Shown here: positions 24,708 through 34,184 of the stretch, in pieces
Layout: the number at the start of each line of letters is the position of its first letter
How positions within the stretch are numbered: the stretch's first letter is position 1
Source: Pseudoxanthomonas suwonensis
Lineage (GTDB): Bacteria > Pseudomonadota > Gammaproteobacteria > Xanthomonadales > Xanthomonadaceae
Assembly: GCA_003240695.1 (NCBI GenBank)
Contig: QFNC01000007.1
Coordinates: 1-64,000, forward strand
Direction: 5' to 3'
Length of the DNA stretch: 64,000 nt
The notes under the pieces: model-generated
Told to the model about the DNA's origin: nothing
The model's database searches: none
The model's input: only the letters and a program-made list of their open reading frames with translations
Program-made: the position numbers and the translations under genes

Positions 24708-26396
24708 ATGCGCAACCCTTTTCTGCTGATCGCCGTGCTGCTGGTTGCCAGCGGCTGCGATCGCACCCCATCGGCTCCGCGACCGGCTGCATCGCAACCG
24801 GCCTCCAGCACCACGACATCGACAGCCCAGCTGCGCCCGGACGTGGAAGCACTTGCAGCCGATGCCATGCAGGGCCGCGAAACCGCCACGCCCGGTTACG
24901 ACCGGGCCGCGGACTACGTGGCCAGGCGCATGGCCGCCATCGGCCTGCAACCGGCCGGCGACAACGGTGGCTGGCTGCAGCAAGTGCCCTTACTGCGTGG
25001 CACGCGGCTGCAGGCCGGGGCACGCTTCGACATTGTCCGATCCGATGGCAACCGCCAGTCGCTGGTGTTTGCCGAGCAGTATCTGCCGAACGTCAACTTC
25101 CTTGCGGCAGATGCGCACGTGCGGGCGCCGGCGGTGTTCGTGGGACAGGCGGCCGTGGCGCCCGAGACCGGCCACGACAGTTTCATCGGCGTGGATGTGC
25201 GCGGCAAGATCGCGGTATTGTTTTCCGGGGCGCCGGCCGGATTGGACAACAATCGCCGTGCCTACATCAGCAGCCAGCGCGAAAAGCTGCGGCAGCTGGT
25301 CCAGCGCGGCGCTGTGGGCGCGGTGTTCGTGAATACGGCCATGGACGAAGCCCTGCAGCCGTGGCAGCGCCAAGCCGCCAACTGGCAACGCGCCGCGATG
25401 AGCCTGCGCGATGCCGACGGCCGACCGATCGATGCATTTGCCGAACTGCAGGTGGTGGCCAGCGTGAGTGCCGCCGCCGCCGATGCCCTGTTTGCCAACA
25501 GCGGCACCACCGTGGCACAGCTGGTGCAGCAGCTGGCGAACGGACAACTGCGGGCCATGCCCTTGCCGATCACGCTGGACCTGGCCGCACCCAGCCGCAT
25601 CGAACCGATGATGTCCAGCAACGTGGTGGGGGTACTGCCGGGCAGCGATCCACATCGCGCGGACGAGCATCTGGTGTACACCGCACACCTGGATCACCTG
25701 GGCCAGGGACATGCCATGGATGGCGATGCCATCTACAACGGCGCAATGGACAACGCGGTCGGCGTGGCAATCATGCTGGATTCCGCGCGCCAGCTGGCTG
25801 CCGAACCGGCACGCCGCAAGCGTTCGCTGCTGTTCGTGGCGTTGACCGGCGAGGAGCAGGGCCTGCTGGGCGCCCACTGGCTGGTGCGACAGCCGCCGGA
25901 CGGGCGCACGCTTGTGGGCAACATCAATCTCGACATGCCGGTCCTCCTGGCGCCGAGCAAGGATGTGGTTGTGATCGGCGGCGAGCACTCCAGTCTGGGC
26001 GAGACGGCGCGACAGGCGGCGCAAGCCGAGGGCGTGATGTTGTCACCGGACCCGTTTCCGGAGGAAGTGGTGTTCATCCGCAGCGACCAGTACGCCTTCG
26101 TGCGAGGCGGCATCCCGGCGCTGTATCTGGATGGCGGTGTGGTCTCGGCCGACGGCCAGCGCCATCCCGAACTGGCACAGCGCAAGTTCATGCGCGACAA
26201 CTATCATCAACCCAGCGACGACATGACGCTCCCCATCGCATGGGACGATGCCGCGCGGCTGGCCCGCCTGGCTGCGCGCATCGGACAGCAGGTGGCCGAT
26301 GCGGCGCAGCCGCCGCAGTGGAAACCTGGGGATTTCTTCGGCACCACGTTCGCACAGGTTCCCCTGCCGCCGGCCGAGCGGGCAGCTGCTCCATGA
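24708..26396 (+). CDS. M28-family zinc metallopeptidase lipoprotein with PA domain
   Basis: The 562-residue protein has a lipoprotein signal (LLVASGCDR), a PA-type insert, and an M28 catalytic domain. Zinc-ligand motifs are visible: YTAHLDHLG near residue 326 (His), GAMDNAVGVA near 347 (bridging Asp), and LTGEEQGLLGAHW near 381 (catalytic and ligand Glu). Later ligands lie near LDMPV and around HQPSDDM (His). It should act in the periplasm as an aminopeptidase, as other M28 lipoproteins of Xanthomonadaceae do. The start at 24708 puts the lipobox at residues 13-17. A small lipoprotein gene follows 25 bases later, probably in one transcript. Confidence 0.88.
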   Translation: MRNPFLLIAVLLVASGCDRTPSAPRPAASQPASSTTTSTAQLRPDVEALAADAMQGRETATPGYDRAADYVARRMAAIGLQPAGDNGGWLQQVPLLRGTRLQAGARFDIVRSDGNRQSLVFAEQYLPNVNFLAADAHVRAPAVFVGQAAVAPETGHDSFIGVDVRGKIAVLFSGAPAGLDNNRRAYISSQREKLRQLVQRGAVGAVFVNTAMDEALQPWQRQAANWQRAAMSLRDADGRPIDAFAELQVVASVSAAAADALFANSGTTVAQLVQQLANGQLRAMPLPITLDLAAPSRIEPMMSSNVVGVLPGSDPHRADEHLVYTAHLDHLGQGHAMDGDAIYNGAMDNAVGVAIMLDSARQLAAEPARRKRSLLFVALTGEEQGLLGAHWLVRQPPDGRTLVGNINLDMPVLLAPSKDVVVIGGEHSSLGETARQAAQAEGVMLSPDPFPEEVVFIRSDQYAFVRGGIPALYLDGGVVSADGQRHPELAQRKFMRDNYHQPSDDMTLPIAWDDAARLARLAARIGQQVADAAQPPQWKPGDFFGTTFAQVPLPPAERAAAP

Positions 26397-26421
26397 GTCC
26401 CGATCGACCGCGAGGTGCGTG

Positions 26422-26778
26422 ATGCGTACACATCCCTTTTTTGTTGCCGCTGCGTTGCTGCTGCTGGCCGGTTGCAGGAGCAGCGGTGCTGCAGCACCTG
26501 CCGCTACAGCCTCGGAAACGGCATCCGGCGTGCGCCAGTTCCGTGGCACCGTGCAGGCCGTGGACACCGGCTGCTATGTCGATGGGGTGTGCACCGCCAC
26601 AGTGGATGGCATCTTGGTCACCACCATGAGCGGCGAGCGCCTGAACAATCCGGTCTGGGGTCAGCCGAATGCGCTGCCGCAGGTAGGCCAGCAGGTGGAA
26701 GTGCGCTGCCGCAGCACCGGAGCATCGCGCTGCACGCTGAAGGGCGACACCGGCTACTATCTGCGCGCACTCAGGTAA
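26422..26778 (+). CDS. Small lipoprotein of unknown function
   Basis: The 118-residue protein starts MRTHPFFVAAALLLLAGCRS, a clear lipoprotein signal. The mature part contains FRGTVQAVDTGCYVDGVCTA and VGQQVEVRCRSTG, suggesting a small beta-barrel (OB-like) domain with two disulfide pairs. No family is recognised. It follows the M28 peptidase by 25 bases on the same strand and precedes phhA by 29 bases, so it may be co-transcribed with either. Confidence 0.7.
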   Translation: MRTHPFFVAAALLLLAGCRSSGAAAPAATASETASGVRQFRGTVQAVDTGCYVDGVCTATVDGILVTTMSGERLNNPVWGQPNALPQVGQQVEVRCRSTGASRCTLKGDTGYYLRALR

Positions 26779-26807
26779 GTCGCACCCGCCGGGCGTACAC
26801 TCGTGGC

Positions 26808-27698
26808 ATGAACAGCACACCGCGGCGCGTCGAGAACATCGTCACCGACAAGGGCAAGGTGCCCGTGTATGCCACCGGCGTGGTCCAGCAGCCGTGGGAT
26901 GACTACAGCGCGGTCGATCACCAGGTATGGCAGCAGCTGTATCGGCGCCAGCGCGAGGTGCTGCAGGGGCGCGCCTGCGATGCCTTCCTGCAGGCCCAGG
27001 ACGCGATGGGCATGACCCCGGACCACATCCCGAAGTTTTCCGAACTGAACACGGTGCTGGGCCAGGCCACCGGCTGGCAGCTGATCGGCGTGGAAGGCCT
27101 GCTGCCCGAGCTGGACTTCTTCGACCACCTGGCCAACCGGCGCTTCCCGGTGACTTGGTGGATCCGGCGGCCGGACCAGCTGGATTACATCGAGGAACCG
27201 GACCTGTTCCACGACCTGTTCGGCCATGTGCCGCTGCTGATGTTGCCGGAATTCGCCGATTACATGCAGGCCTACGGGCGCGGCGGGGTGAAGGCGCACG
27301 GCATCGGTCCGGAGGCACTGGTGCATCTGACCCGCCTGTACTGGTACACGGTGGAATTCGGCCTGATCCGCCAGCCCGACGGCCTGCGCATCTACGGCAG
27401 CGGCATCGTGTCCTCGGCCGGCGAAAGCGTGCATTGCCTGGACAGCGCCGCGCCCAACCGGATCGGGTTCGACCTGCGCCGGATCATGCGCACCCGCTAT
27501 CGCATCGACAGCTACCAGAAGACCTATTTCGTCATCGACAGCTTCCAGCAGCTGATGGATGCCACCGCGCCGGATTTCCGTCCCATCTACGCCGAACTGG
27601 CCGAGCAGCCGGCCGTCCCCGCCGGCACGGTGCTGGCCGATGACCGGGTGTTCCTGCGCGGCAGCGGCGAGGGCTGGCCCGACGACCCCGACGTGTAG
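26808..27698 (+). CDS. phhA: Phenylalanine 4-monooxygenase
   Basis: The 296-residue enzyme is a monomeric bacterial phenylalanine hydroxylase that converts phenylalanine to tyrosine with tetrahydropterin and oxygen. Iron ligands are visible as H135 and H140 in PDLFHDLFGHVPLL and E183 in LYWYTVEFGLI. The start MNSTPRRVENIVTDKG and end match bacterial homologues such as the Xanthomonas and Chromobacterium enzymes in length. No pterin carbinolamine dehydratase (phhB) is adjacent. It is followed by the DUF389 gene after a 76-base gap that contains the hairpin GCGGTGC-ACAC-GCACCGC. Confidence 0.96.
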   Translation: MNSTPRRVENIVTDKGKVPVYATGVVQQPWDDYSAVDHQVWQQLYRRQREVLQGRACDAFLQAQDAMGMTPDHIPKFSELNTVLGQATGWQLIGVEGLLPELDFFDHLANRRFPVTWWIRRPDQLDYIEEPDLFHDLFGHVPLLMLPEFADYMQAYGRGGVKAHGIGPEALVHLTRLYWYTVEFGLIRQPDGLRIYGSGIVSSAGESVHCLDSAAPNRIGFDLRRIMRTRYRIDSYQKTYFVIDSFQQLMDATAPDFRPIYAELAEQPAVPAGTVLADDRVFLRGSGEGWPDDPDV

Positions 27699-27774
27699 GC
27701 GCATCGCGGTGCACACGCACCGCCTACCGGTCGGCTGGCACGATGCGGTGCGTCGCGCATTCCCTCAAGCCCAG

Positions 27775-29373
27775 ATGACTTCAATCGCATCGTCTTCGTT
27801 TTCCCCGCTGCAGCTGTGGCACTGGTTGCGCGACTGGCGCCAGACCCGGCTGATCGACGGGGTGGACCGCATCGCGGTGCTGGAGGCGGTGTTCGACAAC
27901 GGCCGCCTGGGTCCGCGTTACGCCTTCATGGTGGTGATGTCCTGCGGCATCGCGATGCTGGGACTGCTGCAGAATTCGGCAGCGGTGATCATCGGCGCGA
28001 TGCTGATCGCTCCGCTGATGGGCCCGATCATCGAACTGGGCATGGGTCTGGCCACCTTCGACCTGCGTTCGATCCGCAGTGCCTTGATCACGCTGGTGGC
28101 CGGGCTGCTGCTGGGCCTGGCGGTGGCGATGGCGATCGTGTGGCTGTCGCCGCTGCAGCAGGCCACGCCGGAAATCCTGGCCCGTACCCAGCCCACCTTA
28201 TTCGATCTGCTCGTGGCGGTGCTGTCCGGACTGGCCGGCGGCTATGCCACGGTCAGCCGCAAGGGCGAAACCATCGTCGGCGTCGCCATCGCCACGGCGC
28301 TGATGCCGCCGCTGGCAGTGGCCGGCTACGGCATGGCGCTGGGCAACTGGAACGTGGCCGGCGGCGCGTGGATGCTGCTGCTGACCAACACGCTGGCGAT
28401 CGCGCTGTCGGTGACGGTGGTGGCACGCCTGTACGGCTTCGGCGGCCGGGACACGCCGAAGCAGACTGCACTGCAGGCGACCCTGATCGTGCTGACCTTG
28501 GTGCTGCTGGCGATTCCGCTGGGATTGTCGCTGAAGCGCATCGCCCTGCAAGCCCAGGTCGAGGTTGCCGTGCGCCAGGAATTGAATCGGGCTGCTGCCG
28601 CGGTGGGCGGACGCATTTCGGCGCTGACCGTCGAAGGCAACGATCGCGGCGTGGTGGTGGATGCCGTGTTGATGACGCCGCGGCATGTGGGGAATGCCGA
28701 ACAGGAGCGGCTGGCCGAACGTCTGCGCCGCAGCCTGGACCGTCCGGTGCAGTTGCGCCTGGCGGAAGTGCTGACTGCCGACGACGCCGCCACCGCCCGG
28801 CAAGCCACCACGCTGTCGGAACTGCGTCGGAGCGTGGAGGCGCTGCAAACTGCCAGTGCGGACCAGCGTGCAGGCCAGGCTGCTGCGGCACAGGCACGCA
28901 TGGCGCTGCAATCCACGCTGGTCGATGCGATCGGTGAATTGCGCACGGTGGGCGATGGCTGGGAATTCCGTCTGCAGTCCCGATCTGCCTGGACGCTGGC
29001 ACAGGCCCGTGCACTGGAGCAGCGCGTGCAGGCCGCGCATCCGGACAGTCGCTTCCGGCTGATCCCGTCCATCCAGGCGCTGCCGTGGATCGTGTTCGAC
29101 GACGACAGCAGCACCCTGCCGGCATCGGACGACTTGAATACGGCGGTGTGGGCACTGCAACGCTGGCAGGTCGACCGCGTGACGGTGGAAGGCCACGGCG
29201 GCACGCCGGCGCTGGCCAGGGCGCGCGCCGAGCAGGTGGCCGATGCGCTGCGCGCGCAGCGCATCGCGGTCGATGCGGTCCGCACGGCGGACACGGCGCA
29301 AACACGCGGTCTGATCCGAGTCAGCGGTCGGGATGATGCAGTGCGCAGTGTGCGCATCCTGCTGCAACCATAA
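27775..29373 (+). CDS. DUF389-family membrane protein with a long C-terminal domain
   Basis: The 532-residue protein has a DUF389 membrane domain of about six helices (residues 45-270), with the diagnostic GLLQNSAAVIIGAMLIAPLM and GETIVGVAIATALMPPLAVA blocks. A soluble region of about 240 residues follows, partly coiled coil, ending in an OmpA-like segment (VDRVTVEGHGGTPALARARA, then EQVADALRAQRI). That segment resembles peptidoglycan-associating or repeat-counting domains. Function is unknown for the family. The ATG at 27775 is the first that precedes the amphipathic N-terminus. Confidence 0.82.
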   Translation: MTSIASSSFSPLQLWHWLRDWRQTRLIDGVDRIAVLEAVFDNGRLGPRYAFMVVMSCGIAMLGLLQNSAAVIIGAMLIAPLMGPIIELGMGLATFDLRSIRSALITLVAGLLLGLAVAMAIVWLSPLQQATPEILARTQPTLFDLLVAVLSGLAGGYATVSRKGETIVGVAIATALMPPLAVAGYGMALGNWNVAGGAWMLLLTNTLAIALSVTVVARLYGFGGRDTPKQTALQATLIVLTLVLLAIPLGLSLKRIALQAQVEVAVRQELNRAAAAVGGRISALTVEGNDRGVVVDAVLMTPRHVGNAEQERLAERLRRSLDRPVQLRLAEVLTADDAATARQATTLSELRRSVEALQTASADQRAGQAAAAQARMALQSTLVDAIGELRTVGDGWEFRLQSRSAWTLAQARALEQRVQAAHPDSRFRLIPSIQALPWIVFDDDSSTLPASDDLNTAVWALQRWQVDRVTVEGHGGTPALARARAEQVADALRAQRIAVDAVRTADTAQTRGLIRVSGRDDAVRSVRILLQP

Positions 29374-29404
29374 GAAAAACCACTTTTCCGTACGTCATGG
29401 TACT

Positions 29405-30197
29405 GGGGTATTCCCTAGCTGGGGCACGCCCGACAATGGTGCCACCGACTGCTTCGCAGACGACATCATCGATCGGATCGATAACGGCGTGAGCGGCCAC
29501 AATGGCGCCACCGATTGCTTCCCCGACGACATGATGCAGCGCTTCCAGGTCAACCAGGCCTGACAGGACGCGGGCAGCCAGGCGGCCGGCATCATCGGCG
29601 ATTGCACTCCAGAGCCCGAAGGCGGCTGGCCCAAGCTGGAAGGCGAGGACGACATCCAGATCAATCCCGGCGACCTGGAGTTGCCCGGCGGCGGCATCGA
29701 GATCGACCCGGGCCGATTCGAACTGCCCGACATCGGCTTTGATCGCCCCAATGGCATCATCAGCGACTGTCTGCCCGAGCCGACCGGTGGCTGGCCGGGA
29801 CTGGAAGGCGAAGCCACCGTGCGCGAAGAAAATCCGCCTGGACGTTCAGGGCCAGATCGGCATCCGCACCGTGGTGGATGCCGGCAAGGGCGATGATTGG
29901 GTGCAGGTCACCCGTAACCAGGATGGGTCGGCCACGGTGACCGTGAACGGCGAGCGCCACGAACTGACGCCGGATCAGGCCCGCAACATGCGCGTGACCG
30001 GTGGCGAGGGGGATGACACCATCACCGTGGTCGACAACCGTGGCGAACGCGAGCGCCTGATCGATGCCGTGCTTGGCGGCGAAGCCCGAGTCGAAGGTGG
30101 CGATGGCGCAGACCGGTTCGAGGGCCAGGTCGATGGCGTCCAGCTGGACAACAGCATCTTCGAAGGCGATACCGTCAACGGCAAGCTGTTCCGCTGA
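29405..30197 (+). pseudogene. Broken acidic repeat protein (RTX-like), one stop and one frameshift
   Basis: One frame reads NGATDCFADDIIDRIDNG and NGATDCFPDDMMQRF and reaches a TGA at 29561-29563. It then continues open with IIGDCTPEPEGGWPKLEG and a second copy, IISDCLPEPTGGWPGLEG. At an AAAA run near 29827-29831 the protein sense switches to another frame, which reads KIRLDVQGQIGIRTVVDAGK, then GGEGDDTITVVDNRGER and GGDGADRFEGQVDGVQLDN and stops at 30195-30197. Acidic GGxGDD motifs resemble RTX/haemolysin-type calcium-binding repeats. Two lesions in one stretch indicate a decaying gene unless they are sequencing errors. Its original start is not clear; no family is assigned. Confidence 0.6.
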
Positions 30198-30261
30198 TCG
30201 ACCCGACGGAAAACCTGTTCCGATGTACCGACAGGCAGCCCGACGGCCGCCTGTCTGCATG

Positions 30262-30819
30262 TCAGGGCCCCGATGCGTGCCGCAATCGCCGCAGTGCGGC
30301 GATCTGTTCCGCCTGCTGCAGTAGCAAGGCTTCCAGGCGGTCCACCCGCAGCGCGTCCAGCTTGTCGTGCAGGGCCATGATTTCCATTTCCGCCTTCAAG
30401 TTGACCTGATAATCGCTGTCGGCCTGGGCGCGGTCCTTCGCCGCCTGCCGGTTCTGGCTCATCATGATGATGGGCGCCTGCACCGCCGCCAGCATCGACA
30501 GCATCAGGTTGAGGAAGACGAAGGGATACGGGTCGAACGGATGCCGCAGGGCGATGGTGTTCAGCACCGCCCAGCCCACCAGTACCAGCGCGAACAGGCC
30601 GATGAAGGTCCACGAGCCGCCGAAGCGGGCCACCTGATCGGCCAGCCGGTTGCCCAGCGAGGACGCTTCCGTTGCAGTCGAATGCGGTGCGTCCTCGGCG
30701 ATGGCGTCACGATGCAGCAGGTGCTGCAGCACGTTGCGCTCCACCGCGGTCAGGGCGCCGGCGGCCTTGCCGAACCAGCGTTGGGCGGCGGCTTCGAGCG
30801 TGGCGGAATGCAGCGGCAT
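30262..30819 (-). CDS. DUF1003 membrane protein
   Basis: The 185-residue protein has the DUF1003 core: NRLADQVARFGGSWTFIGLF, then a first membrane helix, PFDPYPFVFLNLMLSMLAAV as the second, QAPIIMMSQNRQAAKDR, and a coiled-coil tail (EIMALHDKLDALR). It is a small inner-membrane protein of unknown role. A histidine-containing N-terminal stretch (residues 1-50) resembles the helical leader of other family members. It lies downstream of rep in the same orientation, 39 bases apart. Confidence 0.85.
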   Translation of the reverse strand: MPLHSATLEAAAQRWFGKAAGALTAVERNVLQHLLHRDAIAEDAPHSTATEASSLGNRLADQVARFGGSWTFIGLFALVLVGWAVLNTIALRHPFDPYPFVFLNLMLSMLAAVQAPIIMMSQNRQAAKDRAQADSDYQVNLKAEMEIMALHDKLDALRVDRLEALLLQQAEQIAALRRLRHASGP

Positions 30820-30858
30820 GCGGGTGTCTCCGCGCGGGAAATGCCGCCAGTATAGGGC

Positions 30859-32844
30859 TCAGTCCTGCAGCAGGGCGCGGATGTCGGCAAAGCCGGCGCG
30901 GGCGCGTTCGGCCTTGTGTTCCGCATCGGCCTGCGGATCGGCACCGTCGCGCTGCAGTTCGGCCGCGGGCAGTTCGTCCAGGAACCGCGAGGGCTTGAGG
31001 CGCTGCTTGCTGCCCCAGCGGGTGGCCTCGCGCGCGTGCGACAGCCACAGCTGCTCCTTGGCGCGGGTGATGCCAACGTACAGCAGGCGGCGTTCCTCCT
31101 CCAGCCGACCTTCGTCCAGACTGGCCTCGTGCGGCAGGGTGCCGTCCTCCAGCCCCACGATGAACACGAAGCGGAATTCCAGCCCCTTGGACGCGTGCAG
31201 GCTCATCAGCCGCACTTGGTTGCCGCCATCGTCGCGGTCGGCGCGCGAGACCAGCGCCAGCTGCGCGGCCAGATCGCCCAGACCGCTCCCCTTGCCGGCT
31301 TTTGCCGCATCGAACCAGTCGGCCAGCTCCTCCAGATTGCCGCGGCGGATCGCGAACAATTGCTCGGTCTTGCACTGCGCCTGCAGCGCCGCCAGCAACC
31401 CGGACTGCTCCACCAGCCGCCGCACCACATCGGCCGGCGACAGGCGCTGGGCATCACTGCGCAGCCGTTGCACGATGTCGCTGAAGCCATGCAGGGCGTT
31501 GCCCGCGCGCGCGGGCAGCTGTTTCAGCAGTCCCACCGATTCGGCCGCACGTGCCAGCGGCAGCTGCGCTTGCTGGGCCAGTTCTCCCAGTTTGGCCAAG
31601 GTGCTGGCGCCGATCTCGCGGCGCGGCGACTGCACTGCGCGCAGGAACGCCGCATCGTCATCCGGGTTCACCAGCAGCCGCAGCCAGGCCAGGGTGTCCT
31701 TCACCTCGGCACGCTCCAGGAAGGCGGTGCCACCGGACAGGTGGTAGGGAATGCGCAGCAGTTGCAGGGCCTTTTCCAGCGCCCGGCTCTGGTGGTTGCC
31801 GCGGAACAGGATGCAGAAGTCGCTCCACGGCGCGCCGTGTTTCTGCGCCAGGAACTGGATGTCGGCGGCGGTTTTTTCCGCCTCGTGCTCGCCATCGCGG
31901 CATTCGCGCACGCGGATGCGTTCGCCGTCGGGCTGCTCGCTCCACAGCCGCTTCAGATGCACGTGCGGATTGCGCGCGATCAAGGAATTGGCGGCGCGCA
32001 GCACGCGGTTGCTGCAGCGGTAGTTCTGTTCCAGCTTGATGATGCGCAGTGCGGGATAGTCCTGTGCGAGCTGCTCCAGGTTCTCGGGATTGGCGCCGCG
32101 CCAGGCGTAAATGCTCTGGTCGTCGTCGCCCACGCAGGTGAACTGCCCCGCCGGCCCGGCCAGTGCCCGCAGCAGCCGGTACTGGGCATCGTTGCTGTCC
32201 TGGCTTTCGTCCACCAGCAGATAGCCGATGCGCTCACGCCAGCCGGCCACCGCCTCGGCATCGGTTTCCAGCAGCTGCACCGGCAGCCGGATCAGGTCGT
32301 CGAAATCCAGGGCATTGAATGCCGCCAGCCGCGCCTGGTAGCGCGCGTACAGCGCAGCGGCTTCGCGCTCGCGCAGGCTGCCGGCGGCCTGCAGGGCCTG
32401 TTCCGGCGACAGGCCTGCGTTCTTGGCCCGCGACACCAGTGCCTGGGTGGCCTGCACCGCGTCGGGTTTGGCACCGGGCATCAGGTCCTTGAACTGGCCG
32501 GCGGCATCGTCGGCATCGAAGATCGAAAACCCGCGTTTCAGGCCGAACCGGGCATGATCGATCTGCACGATGCGCAGCCCCAGCGCATGGAAAGTGCTGA
32601 TGGTCAGACCCTCGCCGGCATCGCCGGGCAGGCGCCTGGCCACACGCTCGCGCATTTCCTTCGCCGACTTGTTGGTGAAGGTGATCGCGGCCACCCGCTT
32701 GGCGGGGTAGCGACCGGACTGCACCAAGTGCGCGATCTTCTCCACGATCACCCGGGTCTTGCCGCTGCCGGCCCCGGCCAGCACCAAAAGCGGGCCTTCG
32801 ACGTGCTGCACGGCCTCGCGTTGCGGTGGATTGAGATGGCGCAT
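30859..32844 (-). CDS. rep: ATP-dependent DNA helicase Rep
   Basis: This 661-residue superfamily 1A helicase begins MRHLNPPQREAVQHVEGPLL, the Rep-type Q-motif, with Walker A LAGAGSGKTRVIVEK near residue 25, TFHALG, the DESQD box (LLVDESQDSN), and QNYRCS. The C-terminal GLEDGTLPHE and YVGITRAKEQLWL motifs also match. Rep moves 3'-5' on DNA and clears protein roadblocks from the replication fork. An in-frame ATG at 32862 would add six residues; 32844 was chosen because family members start at the equivalent point. The gene is divergent from the zinc-ribbon gene. Confidence 0.93.
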   Translation of the reverse strand: MRHLNPPQREAVQHVEGPLLVLAGAGSGKTRVIVEKIAHLVQSGRYPAKRVAAITFTNKSAKEMRERVARRLPGDAGEGLTISTFHALGLRIVQIDHARFGLKRGFSIFDADDAAGQFKDLMPGAKPDAVQATQALVSRAKNAGLSPEQALQAAGSLREREAAALYARYQARLAAFNALDFDDLIRLPVQLLETDAEAVAGWRERIGYLLVDESQDSNDAQYRLLRALAGPAGQFTCVGDDDQSIYAWRGANPENLEQLAQDYPALRIIKLEQNYRCSNRVLRAANSLIARNPHVHLKRLWSEQPDGERIRVRECRDGEHEAEKTAADIQFLAQKHGAPWSDFCILFRGNHQSRALEKALQLLRIPYHLSGGTAFLERAEVKDTLAWLRLLVNPDDDAAFLRAVQSPRREIGASTLAKLGELAQQAQLPLARAAESVGLLKQLPARAGNALHGFSDIVQRLRSDAQRLSPADVVRRLVEQSGLLAALQAQCKTEQLFAIRRGNLEELADWFDAAKAGKGSGLGDLAAQLALVSRADRDDGGNQVRLMSLHASKGLEFRFVFIVGLEDGTLPHEASLDEGRLEEERRLLYVGITRAKEQLWLSHAREATRWGSKQRLKPSRFLDELPAAELQRDGADPQADAEHKAERARAGFADIRALLQD

Positions 32845-32954
32845 CGCATCATTGTCGGGCATGGCCACCGGCGCTGTCGAACCGGCATGGCGCAGGGGCG
32901 TGTCAGGGTGCACCGGCGTTCTGCGTGACCGTTGTGAACCCCGCCGATCCAGCC

Positions 32955-33401
32955 ATGACCACTGCCGCCGACTCTGCCATGCCCGACTTACCCGCCAGCC
33001 GCAGCGCGCGCTTGCGCGCCCGCATCCACACCACCGCGCGCAACATGCTACACGGGCTGGTACCGAAGGAGAGTGCGATCCGCATGGCGCAAACCGACGC
33101 GCCGCTGGATGCCGCCCATTTCGAGGAAGCGGTGTGCCGCATCTGCGGCACGGTCCGTTCGGAACCGCACTGCGGCGCCTGCGGGCAGAGGGCCGTGGCC
33201 CGGTTCGTCTTCATCGACGTGTTCAACGGATTCTGGCAAAGCTGGCGGCTGTTCGAATTGGCCTTCATCCACCATGCGCTGCGGGTGCTGTACCGGCCCG
33301 GCCTGGTGGCGTGCGAATCCGTGCTGGGCGCGCGCAAGCGGCAAGACGCGGACGGCTGGACGATGACTGTCGATGGTCGCGTGCTGCGGCGCAAGGATTG
33401 A
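32955..33401 (+). CDS. Zinc-ribbon membrane-associated protein, DUF3667-like
   Basis: The protein (about 148 residues) has a four-cysteine zinc ribbon, CRICGTVRSEPHCGACGQ. It is followed by a segment that reads like the start of DUF3667 proteins: a conserved hydrophobic helix, then VLYRPGLVACES. A membrane-spanning DUF3667 domain normally follows, but here only about 30 residues remain. Either this is a short family member or it is trimmed. A GTG at 32925 could extend the N-terminus by ten residues; neither start has a good ribosome site. Function unknown. Confidence 0.55.
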   Translation: MTTAADSAMPDLPASRSARLRARIHTTARNMLHGLVPKESAIRMAQTDAPLDAAHFEEAVCRICGTVRSEPHCGACGQRAVARFVFIDVFNGFWQSWRLFELAFIHHALRVLYRPGLVACESVLGARKRQDADGWTMTVDGRVLRRKD

Positions 33402-33499
33402 TCCAGCGAAGCCCGGGTGTCGAATGGCGCGGAGCGCCCCGGCCCCCTGCCCACGTCGCGGATGCCCGAGTCTTCGTACGGAACACGAGGCCGCAAACG

Positions 33500-33525
33500 C
33501 GACACCCGCCTTGCGGCGGGTGTCG
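33500..33525 (-). terminator. Strong hairpin terminator downstream of rpmG
   Basis: A perfect 11-bp stem CGACACCCGCC/GGCGGGTGTCG with a TTGC tetraloop lies 28 bases beyond the rpmG stop. On the minus strand the following tract is CGTTTGC. It also faces the end of the plus-strand zinc-ribbon gene, so it may act in both directions. Confidence 0.65.
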
Positions 33526-33553
33526 TGGTGTTGCGGCCGGGCAGGATCGGGAC

Positions 33554-33718
33554 TTACTTGATCTTGCCTTCCTTGTAGATCACGTGCTTGCGCAGCACCG
33601 GATCGTATTTCTTCATTTCCATCTTGCCGGGCGTGTTCTTCTTGTTCTTGTCGGTGGTGTAGAAGTGCCCGGTGCCTTCGGAGGAAATCAGGCGGATCTT
33701 GTCGCGCTTGGATGGCAT
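33554..33718 (-). CDS. rpmG: 50S ribosomal protein L33
   Basis: The 54-residue protein reads MPSKRDKIRLISSEGTGHFY, then KNKKNTPGKMEMKKYDP, and matches bacterial L33 in full. It has no cysteines, so it is the zinc-independent (C-minus) form. The start at 33718 is 13 bases after rpmB, the usual rpmB-rpmG operon. A GGAGTC ribosome site precedes it. Confidence 0.97.
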   Translation of the reverse strand: MPSKRDKIRLISSEGTGHFYTTDKNKKNTPGKMEMKKYDPVLRKHVIYKEGKIK

Positions 33719-33731
33719 GGTCGGTGACTCC

Positions 33732-33968
33732 TCAGATCTTCTCGCCGCGTGCACGCAGGTCGGCAAGCACGGCATCAATGCCGTTCTTGTCGATGGTGCG
33801 CAGGGCCTTGGTGGAAACGCGCAGCTTCACCCATCGGTTTTCCGAAGCCACCCAGAAGCGGCGTTCGTGCAGATTGGGCAGGAAGCGGCGGCGGGTCTTG
33901 TTGTTGGCGTGCGAGCGGTTGTTGCCGGTGGCAACACGCTTGCCGGTGACTTGGCATTCGCGGGACAT
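33732..33968 (-). CDS. rpmB: 50S ribosomal protein L28
   Basis: The 78-residue protein starts MSRECQVTGKRVATGNNRSH, then KTRRRFLPNLHERRFW and RVSTKALRTIDKNGI, matching L28 across its length. It is first in the rpmB-rpmG operon, which is transcribed on the minus strand, with GGAGT upstream of the start. Confidence 0.97.
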   Translation of the reverse strand: MSRECQVTGKRVATGNNRSHANNKTRRRFLPNLHERRFWVASENRWVKLRVSTKALRTIDKNGIDAVLADLRARGEKI

Positions 33969-34184
33969 GTCGACTCCTCAAGGACGCACCTTCGTGCATC
34001 GTGGCGCCCCCCGTGGCCCGGGGGGCATCGGCTCCGACCGCCTGCCTGAGCAGGTGGCCGCGCGATACGGGTGATCGCTGCAGATGGGCGGCATCGCGCG
34101 TGATCCGCACCGATCCGGACCAGGCCGGACGCAGCGAGCCGGGCATCATGCTGCACAGAGCGCGCGAATGCAAGCAGGATGCCG

